From CBDDRG01 sp051306415 (GTDB taxonomy: Bacteria; Pseudomonadota; Gammaproteobacteria; Pseudomonadales; Porticoccaceae), in the NCBI GenBank assembly GCA_051306415.1, contig JBPPNE010000331.1:1-12061 (forward strand): a DNA stretch of 12,061 bases, given 5' to 3'. Position 1 is the stretch's first letter. The number at the start of each line of letters is the position of its first letter. Below, one piece after another: positions 1-7,547 of the stretch. A model generated the notes under the pieces. It made no database searches. It was given only the letters and a program-made list of their open reading frames with translations, and was not told the origin of the DNA. Both the position numbers and the translations under genes were made by a program.

Positions 1-322
1 GCGGCACGTCGATCCTGACCAATTGCTGATGAACCACCAGCGGCACGATCAGCGCCGAGACGCCGAGGATGAACAGCACGTTGAAGATGTTGCTGCCGAC
101 GATGTTGCCCATGGCGATGTCCGCCTGCCCCGCCAGCCCGGCCTGCACGCTCACCGCCAACTCCGGCGCGCTGGTGCCAAAGGCGACCACGGTCAGGCCG
201 ATCACCAGCGGCGAGAGGCCAAAGCGCAGAGCCAGCCGGGACGCGCCACGCACCAGCAGTTCGGCGCCCGCCACCAGCAGCACCAGACCCAGCACCAGAA
301 AAATGAACGTCAGCATGGTCAT
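1..322 (-). CDS. Calcium/sodium antiporter family protein, N-terminal part (runs off window)
   Basis: The first 107 residues of an inner-membrane cation/Ca2+ exchanger (CaCA superfamily, YrbG-like), which would swap Ca2+ for Na+ or H+. The start ATG at 322 is followed by a hydrophobic first helix (LTFIFLVLGLVLLVAGAELL) and then the alpha-1 repeat: GLSPLVIGLTVVAFGTSAPE with the ion-binding GTSAPEL motif at about residues 44-50, and GNIVGSNIFNVLFILG after it. These motifs are diagnostic for the family. The C-terminal half, with the alpha-2 repeat, lies beyond base 1, so substrate preference cannot be judged. A second ATG lies two codons in (316). A GGAG lies 11 nt before the ATG, inside a 15-bp tandem repeat. 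The gene is separated from hypE by 384 bp and is probably not part of the hydrogenase operon. Confidence 0.9.
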   Translation of the reverse strand, partial: MTMLTFIFLVLGLVLLVAGAELLVRGASRLALRFGLSPLVIGLTVVAFGTSAPELAVSVQAGLAGQADIAMGNIVGSNIFNVLFILGVSALIVPLVVHQQLVRIDVP

Positions 323-325
323 AGA

Positions 326-355
326 ACTCAACACTCCAATACTCAACACTCCAAT
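326..355. repeat. 15-bp perfect tandem duplication just upstream of the antiporter gene
   Basis: Two exact head-to-tail copies of actcaacactccaat (plus strand; 326-340 and 341-355). On the minus strand each copy reads ATTGGAGTGTTGAGT, so each carries a Shine-Dalgarno-like GGAG. The proximal copy ends 3 nt before the antiporter ATG at 322. The repeat is more AT-rich than its surroundings. It is read directly from the sequence; any effect on translation is inference. Confidence 0.9.
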
Positions 356-494
356 AATGGGCCGCTGCGATCTGGCTGTCCGCACCGGAACCGCCCGGGC
401 TCAGGCACGCCGAACCAGGGATCGCCGCCCATGTTAATCGAATAAATCGCGCAGAACGGACTTGCACGGCTTGCCGCGGCACTCGCCGTCGCGG

Positions 495-653
495 TCATGG
501 TGCCAGGGCGCGCCCGGCATGCTCTTTCACCCAGCTTGCGTAGCTAGTCCACCCCCTCCCGTCTCCCACCCGGCGGGAATTCGCTCTTCGGGCGGCCTCA
601 TGGCCACACGCGGCGATGCCGGCTCTGCGCTCCGCGGTCTCGGTCTGGGTCAT
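495..653 (-). CDS. Possible small hypothetical protein, perhaps frameshifted
   Basis: A 52-residue open frame starting 53 nt after the hypE stop. It begins MTQTETAERRAGIAACGHEA, is Arg/Ala-rich with no hydrophobic stretch, and ends in ...SYASWVKEHAGRALAP. A modest AGGG sits 4 nt before the ATG. A second minus-strand frame (434-520) overlaps its 3' end and encodes WHHDRDGECRGKPCKSVLRD followed by LFD and a stop, which looks more protein-like at its C-terminus. As other genes in this window carry single-base slips, both pieces could belong to one protein of about 70 residues. I do not recognise the family. It could equally be chance coding in GC-rich DNA. Confidence 0.2.
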   Translation of the reverse strand: MTQTETAERRAGIAACGHEAARRANSRRVGDGRGWTSYASWVKEHAGRALAP

Positions 654-706
654 TGCACCCTGTCAACTCGTAGCCGAGGGGATGGGCGTTGGCGCGCAGT
701 GCCGGC

Positions 707-1765
707 TCAGCAGATGCGCGGCAGCGGCTCGCCGCTCAACCAGTCCACCACCCGGCGCCCGCCGAAGGCCGTGCTCATCTGCACGAAGCGATGCGGGTCC
801 GCGTCGACCTCGCCGATGCGCGCTGCCGAATACCCCAGCGGATGGGCGCGCATCGCCGCCAGCACCCCCTCGGCCGCCTCGGCAGCGACGATCGCCACCA
901 GCTTGCCTTCGTTGGCGATGTACAGCGGATCCAGCCCGAGCAGCTCGCAGGCGGCGGCTACCTGCGGCAGCACCGGTATCGCAGCCTCTTGCAAGAGTAT
1001 GCCGACGCCCGACTGCTGCGCGATTTCGTTCAACGTGGTGGCCAGACCGCCACGCGTGGGGTCGCGCAGCACATGCACCGCACCCTTGGGAGCCACCGCC
1101 AGCATCGCCGCCACCAGCGTATGCAGCGCAGCGCTGTCGGAGCGGATGGTGGTGTCGAAATCGAGCGACTCGCGCTGCGACAGCACCGCCACACCATGCT
1201 CACCGATGCTGCCCGAGAGCAGCACCACATCACCCGGCCGGGCGTTGGCGCCACCGATGTCACATCCGTCAGGTAGCAGCCCCAATCCGGCGGTGCTGAT
1301 GAAAACACCATCGCCCTTGCCCTTTTCGACCACCTTGGTGTCGCCGGCAACAATGGGCACACCACAGGCGCGCGAGGCCGCTGCCATCGACTCGACGATG
1401 CGCTTGAGCTGCACCAGCGGGAAACCCTCTTCAAGGATGAAGCTCGCACTCAGGTGGAGTGGCGTGGCGCCCAGCATGGCCACGTCATTGATGGTGCCAT
1501 GCACCGCCAGGCTGCCAATGTCGCCGCCGGGAAAGAACAACGGCGAGATCACATGCGCATCGGTCGCCATTACCAGTCGATGACCAGGCGGCACCGGCAG
1601 CAGCGCGCCATCGTTGCCCTGACGCAGATAGTCGTTATCGAAGGCGCGGGCGAACAGCTCATCGACCAGCTGCGTCCCCACCCGCCCACCGGCGCCATGG
1701 TTCATGTCGATGCGGCCCTGCTTCAGGTCGAGCGGGCGCAGGTAGCTGTTCTTCTTTGTGATCAT
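707..1765 (-). CDS. hypE: Hydrogenase expression/formation protein HypE (thiocarboxamide dehydratase)
   Basis: HypE accepts the carbamoyl group from HypF on its C-terminal cysteine and dehydrates it with ATP to a thiocyanate, the source of the CN ligands of the [NiFe] site. The 352-residue protein has the family hallmarks in order: NHGAGGR (about 22-28), PGGDIGSLAVHGTINDVAM (79-97), VAGDTKVVEKGKGDG (AIRS-like ATP binding), RDPTRGGLAT, and the conserved terminal PRIC, whose Cys352 is the carbamoyl acceptor. The start ATG at 1765 overlaps the hypD stop by 4 nt (ATGA), which favours it over upstream in-frame positions inside hypD. It is the last gene of the hyp set and is intact, so it should be functional if translated. 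Length is normal for the family (about 330-355 aa). Confidence 0.97.
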   Translation of the reverse strand: MITKKNSYLRPLDLKQGRIDMNHGAGGRVGTQLVDELFARAFDNDYLRQGNDGALLPVPPGHRLVMATDAHVISPLFFPGGDIGSLAVHGTINDVAMLGATPLHLSASFILEEGFPLVQLKRIVESMAAASRACGVPIVAGDTKVVEKGKGDGVFISTAGLGLLPDGCDIGGANARPGDVVLLSGSIGEHGVAVLSQRESLDFDTTIRSDSAALHTLVAAMLAVAPKGAVHVLRDPTRGGLATTLNEIAQQSGVGILLQEAAIPVLPQVAAACELLGLDPLYIANEGKLVAIVAAEAAEGVLAAMRAHPLGYSAARIGEVDADPHRFVQMSTAFGGRRVVDWLSGEPLPRIC

Positions 1766-2902
1766 GTCGCAGTCACCAGCGGAATGTCGCGGAAACGCCC
1801 ATAGGTGTAGTGCGCCGCGCACGCGCCCTCGCTCGACACCATGCACGAGCCCATCGGGTGCTCGGGCGTGCACACGGTGCCGAACAGCTTGCAGTCGGTG
1901 GGCCGCTTGACGCCGCGCAGGATGGCGCCGCACTCGCACTGCTTGTGGTCGGGCACCGCCTGGTAGCTCAGCTCGAAGCGCGGCTCGGCGTCGAAGGCCG
2001 CGAACTCGGGGCGGATTTTCAGCGCACTGAACGGCACCTCGCCGAGGCCACGCCACTCGAAGCTGTCGCGCAGCTCAAACACTTCGGCCATGACCGCTTG
2101 GGCCGCACGGTTGCCGACGCGGTCGACGGCGAGTGAACTGGTTCTCCACCTCGGCGCGGCCCTGATTGACCTGACGCACCAACATCAGGATCGCCTGCAT
2201 CACATCCAGCGGTTCGAAGCCGGAGATCACCACCGGTTTGCGATAACTATTGGCGAAGGGCTCATAGACGGCCGATCCAATGACGATGCTCACATGCGCC
2301 GGGCCAACGAAGCCATCCAGCGGCAGCGTGCCGTACTGCGCCACCTCGGGCGACTGCAGGATATGGGTGATGGCGCTCGGCGTCAGCACATGGCAGCAGA
2401 TCACACTGAAGTTGTTCAGCCCCTCACGCGCGGCTTGGCGGATCACCAGCGCGGTGGGCGGGGTGGTGGTCTCGAAGCCGATCGCCAGGAACACCACCTC
2501 GCGCTCCGGGTGGTTGCGCGCGAGCTGCAGCGCATCGGCGGGTGAATAGACCATGCGGATATCGCCGCCGCGCGCCTTGGCGCGCAGCAGCGACAAACCA
2601 TCGGAGGCGGGCACGCGCATCACGTCGCCATAGCTGCACAGCATCACGCCATGCTCCAGCGCCAGCTGGATGCCCAGATCGATGCGGCCGATCGGTAGCA
2701 CGCACACCGGGCAGCCCGGGCCGTGGATCATCCGCACATTGGCCGGCAGCAGGTCGGCCACGCCATAGCGCGCCAGCGCATGGGTGTGACCGCCGCAGAA
2801 CTCCATGAAGCTGTAGCTGCGCGCCGGGTCGACCTCGGCCCGCAGGCTTGCGGCGAGGTTGCGCGCCAGCGCGCCGTCGCGGAACTCATCCACGTATTTC
2901 AT
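1762..2902 (-). CDS. hypD: Hydrogenase maturation protein HypD (one frame interruption)
   Basis: HypD is the Fe-S scaffold that, with HypC, carries iron while CN and CO ligands are attached. The N-terminal part (2902 to about 2130) shows FCGGHTHA (Cys36), GPGCPVC (Cys64, Cys67) and GFETTTP (142-148). The C-terminal part (about 2127 to 1762) shows the [4Fe-4S] cysteine set in QCECGAILRG, DCKLFGTVC and MGSCMVSSEGAC. The two parts lie in different frames. Continuity is clear: ...AEVENQFTR is followed in the other frame by VDRVGNRAAQAVMAEVFEL. Restoring one GC pair near 2127-2131 would give TRAVDRVGN and a protein of about 380 aa, normal for HypD. It overlaps hypC and hypE by 4 nt each. As given, translation would end near 2075 without the cluster domain. 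Confidence 0.93.
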
Positions 2903-3123
2903 GCCTCGCTCCTTGCCAATTCGGCGAACAGCGCCAGCGTGGCCTGCGCCTCAACTTCGTCCAGCGTACCGATGGCGTGGCCAACATGCACGATCACGTA
3001 GTCGCCCGGCTGCGCCGCCGGCACCAGGGCGATGGAGATCTGCTTGCGCACGCCGCCGAGGTCGATGATGGCAGTCTCAGCGCCGAGCAACTCGACTATG
3101 AGTGCGGGAAGTGCCAGACACAT
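2899..3123 (-). CDS. hypC: Hydrogenase assembly chaperone HypC
   Basis: A 74-residue HypC/HupF-family chaperone. It begins MCLALPALIV; Cys2 is the conserved residue that, after Met removal, binds the Fe(CN)2CO unit and the large-subunit precursor. The core GDYVIVHVGHAIGTLDEVEA matches the family pattern (GDYVLVHVGFAI...D). Hydrogenase operons sometimes carry a specialised homologue alongside HypC; this one sits between hypF and hypD, the classical hypC position, so general HypC is the best call. It starts 2 nt after the hypF stop and overlaps the hypD start by 4 nt, consistent with tight co-expression with its partner HypD. The frame is intact. Confidence 0.96.
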   Translation of the reverse strand: MCLALPALIVELLGAETAIIDLGGVRKQISIALVPAAQPGDYVIVHVGHAIGTLDEVEAQATLALFAELARSEA

Positions 3124-3125
3124 GT

Positions 3126-4301
3126 TCAGCGCTCCTGTGGACGTTGGGGTTCGACCGACGCATCCATGCCGGCAAGCGCCGCGCAGCCCGCGATCCAGGC
3201 CTGACCCAGTGCCAGGCCGGCGTCACCGCAACCGGCGGCCTGCGGTTCAAACACGGTGATTCCCGCACTATTCAGATTGGCGCGCAGTCGCTCACCCAGC
3301 AGGCGGTTGAGCAGGCAACCGCCGGCCAACACCACCTGACGGGTTGCGTGAGCCGCCGCCGCATCGATGGCACGCTGCGCCAAACCACTGGCCAGCGCCA
3401 GGTGAAACTGTGCCGCACCGCGTGCGCAGGCTTCGCTGCCTTGGTTTTTCAGTGCAAAAAGATCGGCCACGATCGGGTGCAAATCCAGCGTGCTCCAGTG
3501 GAATGCAAAGTCAGGATGATCAATGAGCCAGCCGCTGGCCAGCTTCTCCAGCGCGATGGCCGCTTCGGCCTCGAAGGATTGCCGAACGCTCAAGCCCAGC
3601 GCGCCAGCGGCGGCGTCGAACCAGCGCCCGGCACTGCTGCTGCGGGGGCAGTTCAGATCGCGCTGCAGCATGACGCACAGCAGCCGCGCGGTGGCGGGAC
3701 CGACCTGGGGGGCAAACCGTGGCTCGATCTCGCTGCCACGGCCCAGCGCAAACAGCACCGCTGCCGCCAGACGCCAGGGTTCTCGCGCCGCCGCGTCGCC
3801 CCCGGGCAGCGCCAGCGGCGCCAGATGATCCAGCCGCTGCCACTGCTGCGAACGCGGGGAGGCATCGACCCAGAGCAGCTCGCCGCCCTAGGCGGCACCA
3901 TCGGCACCGAGGCCGAAGCCATCGAGCGCCAGACCGATTACCGACCCCGCAACAGCCTGCTCGGCCAGCACCACGCCGATATGCGCATGGTGGTGCTGCA
4001 CGCCTATCGCTGGCACCTGCAGCTGCTCGGCCAGCGCCACCGGGACACGGGTGCTGTAAAAATCAGGATGCAGGTCATGCGCCACCGCCTGCAGCGGGCC
4101 AGTCGCAAGTGACAGCAGCGAATCGACCGACTGTTCCAGCGCCACGCAGTTTGCCGCATCACCCAGATCGCCATGCACCGGTGACCAGTGCAGCTGGTCG
4201 CCATCGACCAGGCAGGCCCGGTTCTTCAAAAAGGCACCGCAGGCCAGTACCCGCGCGGGTGCAGCACGCGGCAGGCGGGTCGAATAAGCAAGCTCGTTCA
4301 T
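3126..4301 (-). CDS. hypF: Short-form carbamoyltransferase HypF, interrupted by an in-frame TAG
   Basis: HypF makes a carbamoyl-adenylate and passes the carbamoyl group to HypE. Only the C-terminal Kae1-like transferase domain is encoded (about 391 aa rather than about 750): no acylphosphatase, no Cys4 zinc fingers and no YrdC domain precede it. The start at 4301 is fixed by the ATGA overlap with hypB. Motifs: VLACGAFLKN (18-27), HDLHPDFYSTR (75-85), VQHHHAHI (101-108), ALDGFGLGADGAA (125-137), and later LAGGCLLNRLL and GCGDAGLALGQAW. Codon 138 (3888-3890) is TAG where the family has Trp in the WGGE motif; the same frame then continues with GGELLWVDASP to the stop at 3126. Short HypF copies are known from Ralstonia eutropha (from memory), so the domain loss may be genuine. 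The stop codon may be an error, a mutation or a suppressed amber. Confidence 0.92.
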
Positions 4302-5158
4302 GCGAGAGCTGGCAGCGCGGCGTCTGCGCGCAGCAGCCAATCCTGCCAGGCCGGCATGCCCTCGCCGCGCGTGGCCGAGAGCTGCAGCACCTCGATATCG
4401 GGATTGACCCGACGGGCGTCATCGATGCAGCCCGCCAGATCGAAATTGACATAGGGCAGCAGGTCGATCTTGTTGATGACCATCAGTGTGGCGGCGGCGA
4501 ACATGTCGGGGTATTTGATCGGCTTGTCGTCGCCCTCGGTGACCGAGAGGATCACCACCTTGGCGGCTTCGCCCAGATCCCACAGCGCCGGGCAGACCAG
4601 GTTGCCAACGTTTTCGATGAACAGCAGCGCCCCGCCGCGACCGGCAGAGGAGTGGAGCGCTGTCTGTCGGTGCAGGTCGAGCTGCGCAAAAGCGTCACCC
4701 ACCATCCGTGCATCGAGGTGGCAGCCGCGCCCGGTGTTGATCTGGATCGCCGGCGCGCCGGCGGCGCGAATGCGGTCAGCATCCCGGCTGCTCTGCTGAT
4801 CCCCTTCGATCACCGCCAGCGGCCAAGCCGGCATGCGGTTTTTGAGGGCTGCGATGGTGGCGCACAGCAGCGTGGTCTTGCCCGAGCCTGGACTGGAGAG
4901 CAGGTTGTAAGCGGTAACGCCGTGCGCCGCAAAGTGCGCGCGGTTGCGCACGGCTTGCAGCTTGTTGGCGCCCAGCACGTCAGCTTCGAGCTGGATCACC
5001 CGCAGCGGGCTCAATCCGGCTGGCCCGGCCGGCCCGGCGCCATAGTGCAGCACGCCGGCGACCGGATCGGGGGCGACCTGCGCTGGTCCATGTCCATGCT
5101 GATGCCTGCCCGCCGGGTCGCCGTGGGCGTGGGAGTCGCAGCCGCAAATCGCACACAT
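4298..5158 (-). CDS. hypB: Hydrogenase nickel incorporation GTPase HypB
   Basis: HypB is the metal-binding GTPase that, with HypA, delivers Ni2+ to the HoxH precursor. The 286-aa product starts MCAICGCDSH, with the high-affinity nickel CxxCGC motif at residues 2-7, followed by a short His-rich stretch (HAHGDPAGRHQHGHG). The GTPase core follows: P-loop SSPGSGKTT (88-96), EGDQ (118-121), the intersubunit metal-site CHLD (146-149), ENVGNLVCP (182-190) and the guanine-specificity NKID (229-232). The His-rich segment is moderate in length, so some nickel storage is possible but not certain. A strong AAGGAG (5165-5170), which overlaps the hypA stop, sits 6 nt before the ATG at 5158 and supports this start. 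The 3' end overlaps hypF by 4 nt. The frame is intact. Confidence 0.98.
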   Translation of the reverse strand: MCAICGCDSHAHGDPAGRHQHGHGPAQVAPDPVAGVLHYGAGPAGPAGLSPLRVIQLEADVLGANKLQAVRNRAHFAAHGVTAYNLLSSPGSGKTTLLCATIAALKNRMPAWPLAVIEGDQQSSRDADRIRAAGAPAIQINTGRGCHLDARMVGDAFAQLDLHRQTALHSSAGRGGALLFIENVGNLVCPALWDLGEAAKVVILSVTEGDDKPIKYPDMFAAATLMVINKIDLLPYVNFDLAGCIDDARRVNPDIEVLQLSATRGEGMPAWQDWLLRADAALPALA

Positions 5159-5169
5159 GATGTTCTCCT

Positions 5170-5517
5170 TCAGTCGTCTTGCACCATCAGCTCAAGCACG
5201 CGCAGATCGGTGCCGCCGGTGGGGTGAACAGGATAGCCGAGACACTGCGGGCAGGGATCGGCCCGACTGGCGATGGTCACCTCAGTGACGCAACGCGGAC
5301 ACCAGGCGCGTCCGGGTGGTTCATCAATGGTGATCTGCGCACCATCCAGGCAGGTGCCGGGAGCCAAGGCATCGAGCGCGAAACGCAGCGCGCTGACTTC
5401 GACGCCAGCCAGTGCGCCCGCCTCCAGACGCAGATGCGCAATGCAGCGGAACTGCTCGCGTGCGGCGGCGCTTTCCACCAGGCGCAGGATCTCCCCGGCC
5501 AGGCTCAACTCATGCAT
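5170..5517 (-). CDS. hypA: Hydrogenase nickel insertion protein HypA
   Basis: A 115-residue HypA/HybF protein that docks on the large subunit and hands over nickel from HypB. It starts MHELSLAGEI; His2 and Glu3 belong to the conserved nickel site. The structural zinc site is complete: CPRC (Cys73, Cys76) and CPQC (Cys89, Cys92). The start at 5517 overlaps the hoxW stop by 8 nt (ATGCATGA), and hypB follows after an 11-nt gap. Because it sits directly after hoxW and next to the NAD-reducing hydrogenase, it may be a dedicated copy comparable to hypA2 of Ralstonia eutropha, but no general hyp set is visible for comparison. The frame is intact. Confidence 0.97.
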   Translation of the reverse strand: MHELSLAGEILRLVESAAAREQFRCIAHLRLEAGALAGVEVSALRFALDALAPGTCLDGAQITIDEPPGRAWCPRCVTEVTIASRADPCPQCLGYPVHPTGGTDLRVLELMVQDD

Positions 5518-6028
5518 GAGCCGTCTCGTCGGGGATCATCGATGCACCAGAGGAGTTTTGCGCCGCCAGCCAGCGCCGGCACCAGACCATGGCCAGCGCC
5601 AGGTTCGACAGGGCCGCCGCGCTGGGTGGCTCACCGAGCTCAAAGCGCTCGCCGCGGATCGCCAGCAGCGTGCATGACGGTGGCTCGATGCCGTGCAGGT
5701 CGCGAAATACCTGCATCACCGCCTGCGGCGACATGGCATGGGTGCTGAAGCTGAGATCGCGCGCCGCTGTCAGCATCGTCACTTCGAGGGGTGCAACGCA
5801 GTTCAGACTGGCATCGACGAACAGCACCTGCTGGCGACCCACCAGGTCGAGTGCATGCTCCACCTGCAACTGGAAGTCGGTCAGAAGCTCAACACCCCTC
5901 AGCGGCGTGGCGGCGAGCAGCGCATCCAGCTGCTCAAGCAGCATCGGTCCGAGCGCGTCGTCGCCGCGGCTCGGATTGCCCCAGCCGAACACCAGCACGG
6001 GCGCCACGGGTTGGGTGCATGGCGTCAT
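5510..6028 (-). CDS. hoxW: HoxH-specific maturation endopeptidase HoxW (peptidase M52)
   Basis: A 172-residue HyaD/HybD-family protease that removes the C-terminal peptide of HoxH after nickel insertion. The fold signature FGWGNPSRGDDALGP lies at residues 14-28; Asp24, Asp72 (LFVDAS) and His97 (STHAMS) align with the Glu16/Asp62/His93 metal ligands of E. coli HybD. TDFQLQVEHALDL (50-62) is a further family motif. It directly follows its substrate gene hoxH with a 4-nt ATGA overlap and precedes hypA with an 8-nt overlap. HoxW proteins are specific for one large subunit, which matters here because the HoxH cleavage site carries an unusual residue. Confidence 0.95.
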   Translation of the reverse strand: MTPCTQPVAPVLVFGWGNPSRGDDALGPMLLEQLDALLAATPLRGVELLTDFQLQVEHALDLVGRQQVLFVDASLNCVAPLEVTMLTAARDLSFSTHAMSPQAVMQVFRDLHGIEPPSCTLLAIRGERFELGEPPSAAALSNLALAMVWCRRWLAAQNSSGASMIPDETAHA

Positions 6029-7536
6029 GGCGGCGCTCCCCCGGCTGCACCCAGGCCGCGCTGCAGGTCGCCGCGCTGCGACCGGACGACACGGTCGATC
6101 AACTCACCCTGTGACTCAACCAGCGTCACCTCCAGCGGCATCTGCCCCAGCGCATTGGTAGCGCAGGAGAGGCAGGGGTCGTAGGCGCGGATTGCCACCT
6201 CGATATGATTGAGCAGCCCTTCGCTGAGCTCACGTCCATCCAGATACTGGCGCGCGACCGAGCGCACGGACTCGTTCATGGCCTGGTTGTTGTGGGTGGT
6301 GGCGACGATCAGGTTGCACATCGTCACCAGGTCGTTGTCGCCCACTGCGTAATGGTGGATCAGGGTGCCGCGCGGCGCCTCGATCACACCGATGCCTTCG
6401 CGTTGGCGCTGTCCCGATGAGATCAGCTCGCCGGCCAGAATGTCCGGGTCGTCGAGCAACTCGGCGATGACCTCCATCGCGTGCAGCACCTCGATCATGC
6501 GCGCCCAGTGGTAGGCCAGCGCGCCGTGGATCGGCTCGCCCCGGCCCCAATCGAGGAACTCGCGCCGCTGCGCTTCGGCCAGCGGGCTGGGGATGAAGTC
6601 GCAGTTCTGGATGCGCGCCAGCGGCCCGACCCGATACCAGCCGAGCTGCGGCCCGAGGCTGCGCAGGTAGGGGAACTTCATGTAGGTCCAGGGCTTGACC
6701 TCCTCTTCGATCAGGTCGAGGTAGCTCTGGTCGCTGACGCCGTCGACGATGAGTTGGCCGGCCGCATCGCGAACCCGCAGCACACCGTCGTAAAGCTCCA
6801 TCGCCCCGTCGGCGCGCACCAGCGACAGCATGGCGGCCGGCACACTGCCGAAGCTGTCATAGAGCGCGGGATTCTGCGCATGGAGCTGCTTGGCGATGTT
6901 CACCGCGTCCTGTGCCCACTCGATCATCTGGACCAGATCTCGCCGCAGCAGCGCTCGATCTTCGACGCTCACATGCTTGTTCATGCCGCCCGGCACCGAG
7001 CCGGTGCCATGCACGCGCTTGCCAGCGGTGACGCGGATCACCTCCTGGCCAAATTTACGCAACAGCACACCTTTTTTGGCGATATCGGGATGCTTTTCGG
7101 CCACGCCAACGATGTTGCGTCGGTTCAAATCAGAATCAAAGCCGAACAGCAGGTCGGGGGACGACAGGTGGAAGAAGTGCAGCGCATTGCTCTGTATCAC
7201 CTGCCCGTAGTGCATCAGGCGGCGGATCTTGGCGGCCGAAGGGGTGGGCACCGCACCAATCACCAGGTCCAGCGCCTTGCAGGCCGCCAGGTGGTGGGAT
7301 ACCGGGCAGATGCCGCACAGCCGCTGCACCATCACCGGCACCTCCCAGTAGGGCGGCCCCTCGATGAACTTCTCGAAGCCAAGGAATTCGGCGATGTGCA
7401 GCCGCACCTGCTGCACGCGCTGCTGTTCGTCCAGCAGTATCGTCACCTTGCCATGGCCTTCGACCCGCGACACCGGGTCGATCGCCACCCGGCGCAGACC
7501 TTGTGGCTGGGCGGCCGTTTCGAGATCGAAAGTCAT
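6025..7536 (-). CDS. hoxH: NAD-reducing [NiFe]-hydrogenase large subunit HoxH (group 3d)
   Basis: The catalytic subunit carrying the NiFe(CN)2CO centre; it pairs with HoxY. The 503-aa product has RVEGHG near residues 24-29, the L1 motif RLCGICPVSHH (72-82; Cys74, Cys77) and the L2 motif DPCLSCATN (453-461; Cys455, Cys458). In typical group 3d enzymes L2 ends in His (CATH) and HoxW cuts after it; here that residue is Asn461 (AAT). The peptide beyond it is 42 aa, starting ALGQMPL and ending GAAGGAPP, longer than the 24 aa recalled for Ralstonia eutropha HoxH. AGGGGG lies ahead of the ATG at 7536, 11 nt after the hoxY stop. The 3' end overlaps hoxW by 4 nt. The frame is intact and the four nickel cysteines are present. 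Confidence 0.97.
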   Translation of the reverse strand: MTFDLETAAQPQGLRRVAIDPVSRVEGHGKVTILLDEQQRVQQVRLHIAEFLGFEKFIEGPPYWEVPVMVQRLCGICPVSHHLAACKALDLVIGAVPTPSAAKIRRLMHYGQVIQSNALHFFHLSSPDLLFGFDSDLNRRNIVGVAEKHPDIAKKGVLLRKFGQEVIRVTAGKRVHGTGSVPGGMNKHVSVEDRALLRRDLVQMIEWAQDAVNIAKQLHAQNPALYDSFGSVPAAMLSLVRADGAMELYDGVLRVRDAAGQLIVDGVSDQSYLDLIEEEVKPWTYMKFPYLRSLGPQLGWYRVGPLARIQNCDFIPSPLAEAQRREFLDWGRGEPIHGALAYHWARMIEVLHAMEVIAELLDDPDILAGELISSGQRQREGIGVIEAPRGTLIHHYAVGDNDLVTMCNLIVATTHNNQAMNESVRSVARQYLDGRELSEGLLNHIEVAIRAYDPCLSCATNALGQMPLEVTLVESQGELIDRVVRSQRGDLQRGLGAAGGAPP

Positions 7537-7547
7537 CCGCGTCCCCC

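Larger units (their letters stand above)
323..706. other. Intergenic region between hypE and the antiporter gene; no confident gene
   Basis: 384 bp with no recognisable protein family, tRNA or rRNA. On the minus strand it holds three short open frames: 495-653 (52 aa), 434-520 (28 aa, ending in TAA) and 343-432 (29 aa). The first two overlap in different frames. A perfect TTGACA (minus strand, plus coordinates 661-666) has no matching -10 at 17 bp. I found no strong GC hairpin followed by a T-run that would terminate transcription after hypE. The antiporter promoter may lie here, for example around CATTAT just before the tandem repeat, but this is weak. Confidence 0.6.

Noticed and set aside
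343..432. 29-codon minus-strand frame before the antiporter
   Set aside because: No ribosome binding site, ends inside the tandem repeat, and the composition is uninformative.
661..666. Perfect TTGACA (-35-like) on the minus strand after hypE
   Set aside because: The hexamer 17 bp downstream is CCGAGA, not a credible -10 box.
462..1583. Long plus-strand open frame opposite hypE
   Set aside because: It is antisense to a well-conserved HypE, its translation is low-complexity Ser/Pro/Ala/Arg, and it has no recognisable domain.
3719..5227. 502-codon plus-strand open frame opposite hypF, hypB and hypA
   Set aside because: Antisense to three identified genes; the Arg/Pro/His-rich translation is typical of GC-rich shadow frames.
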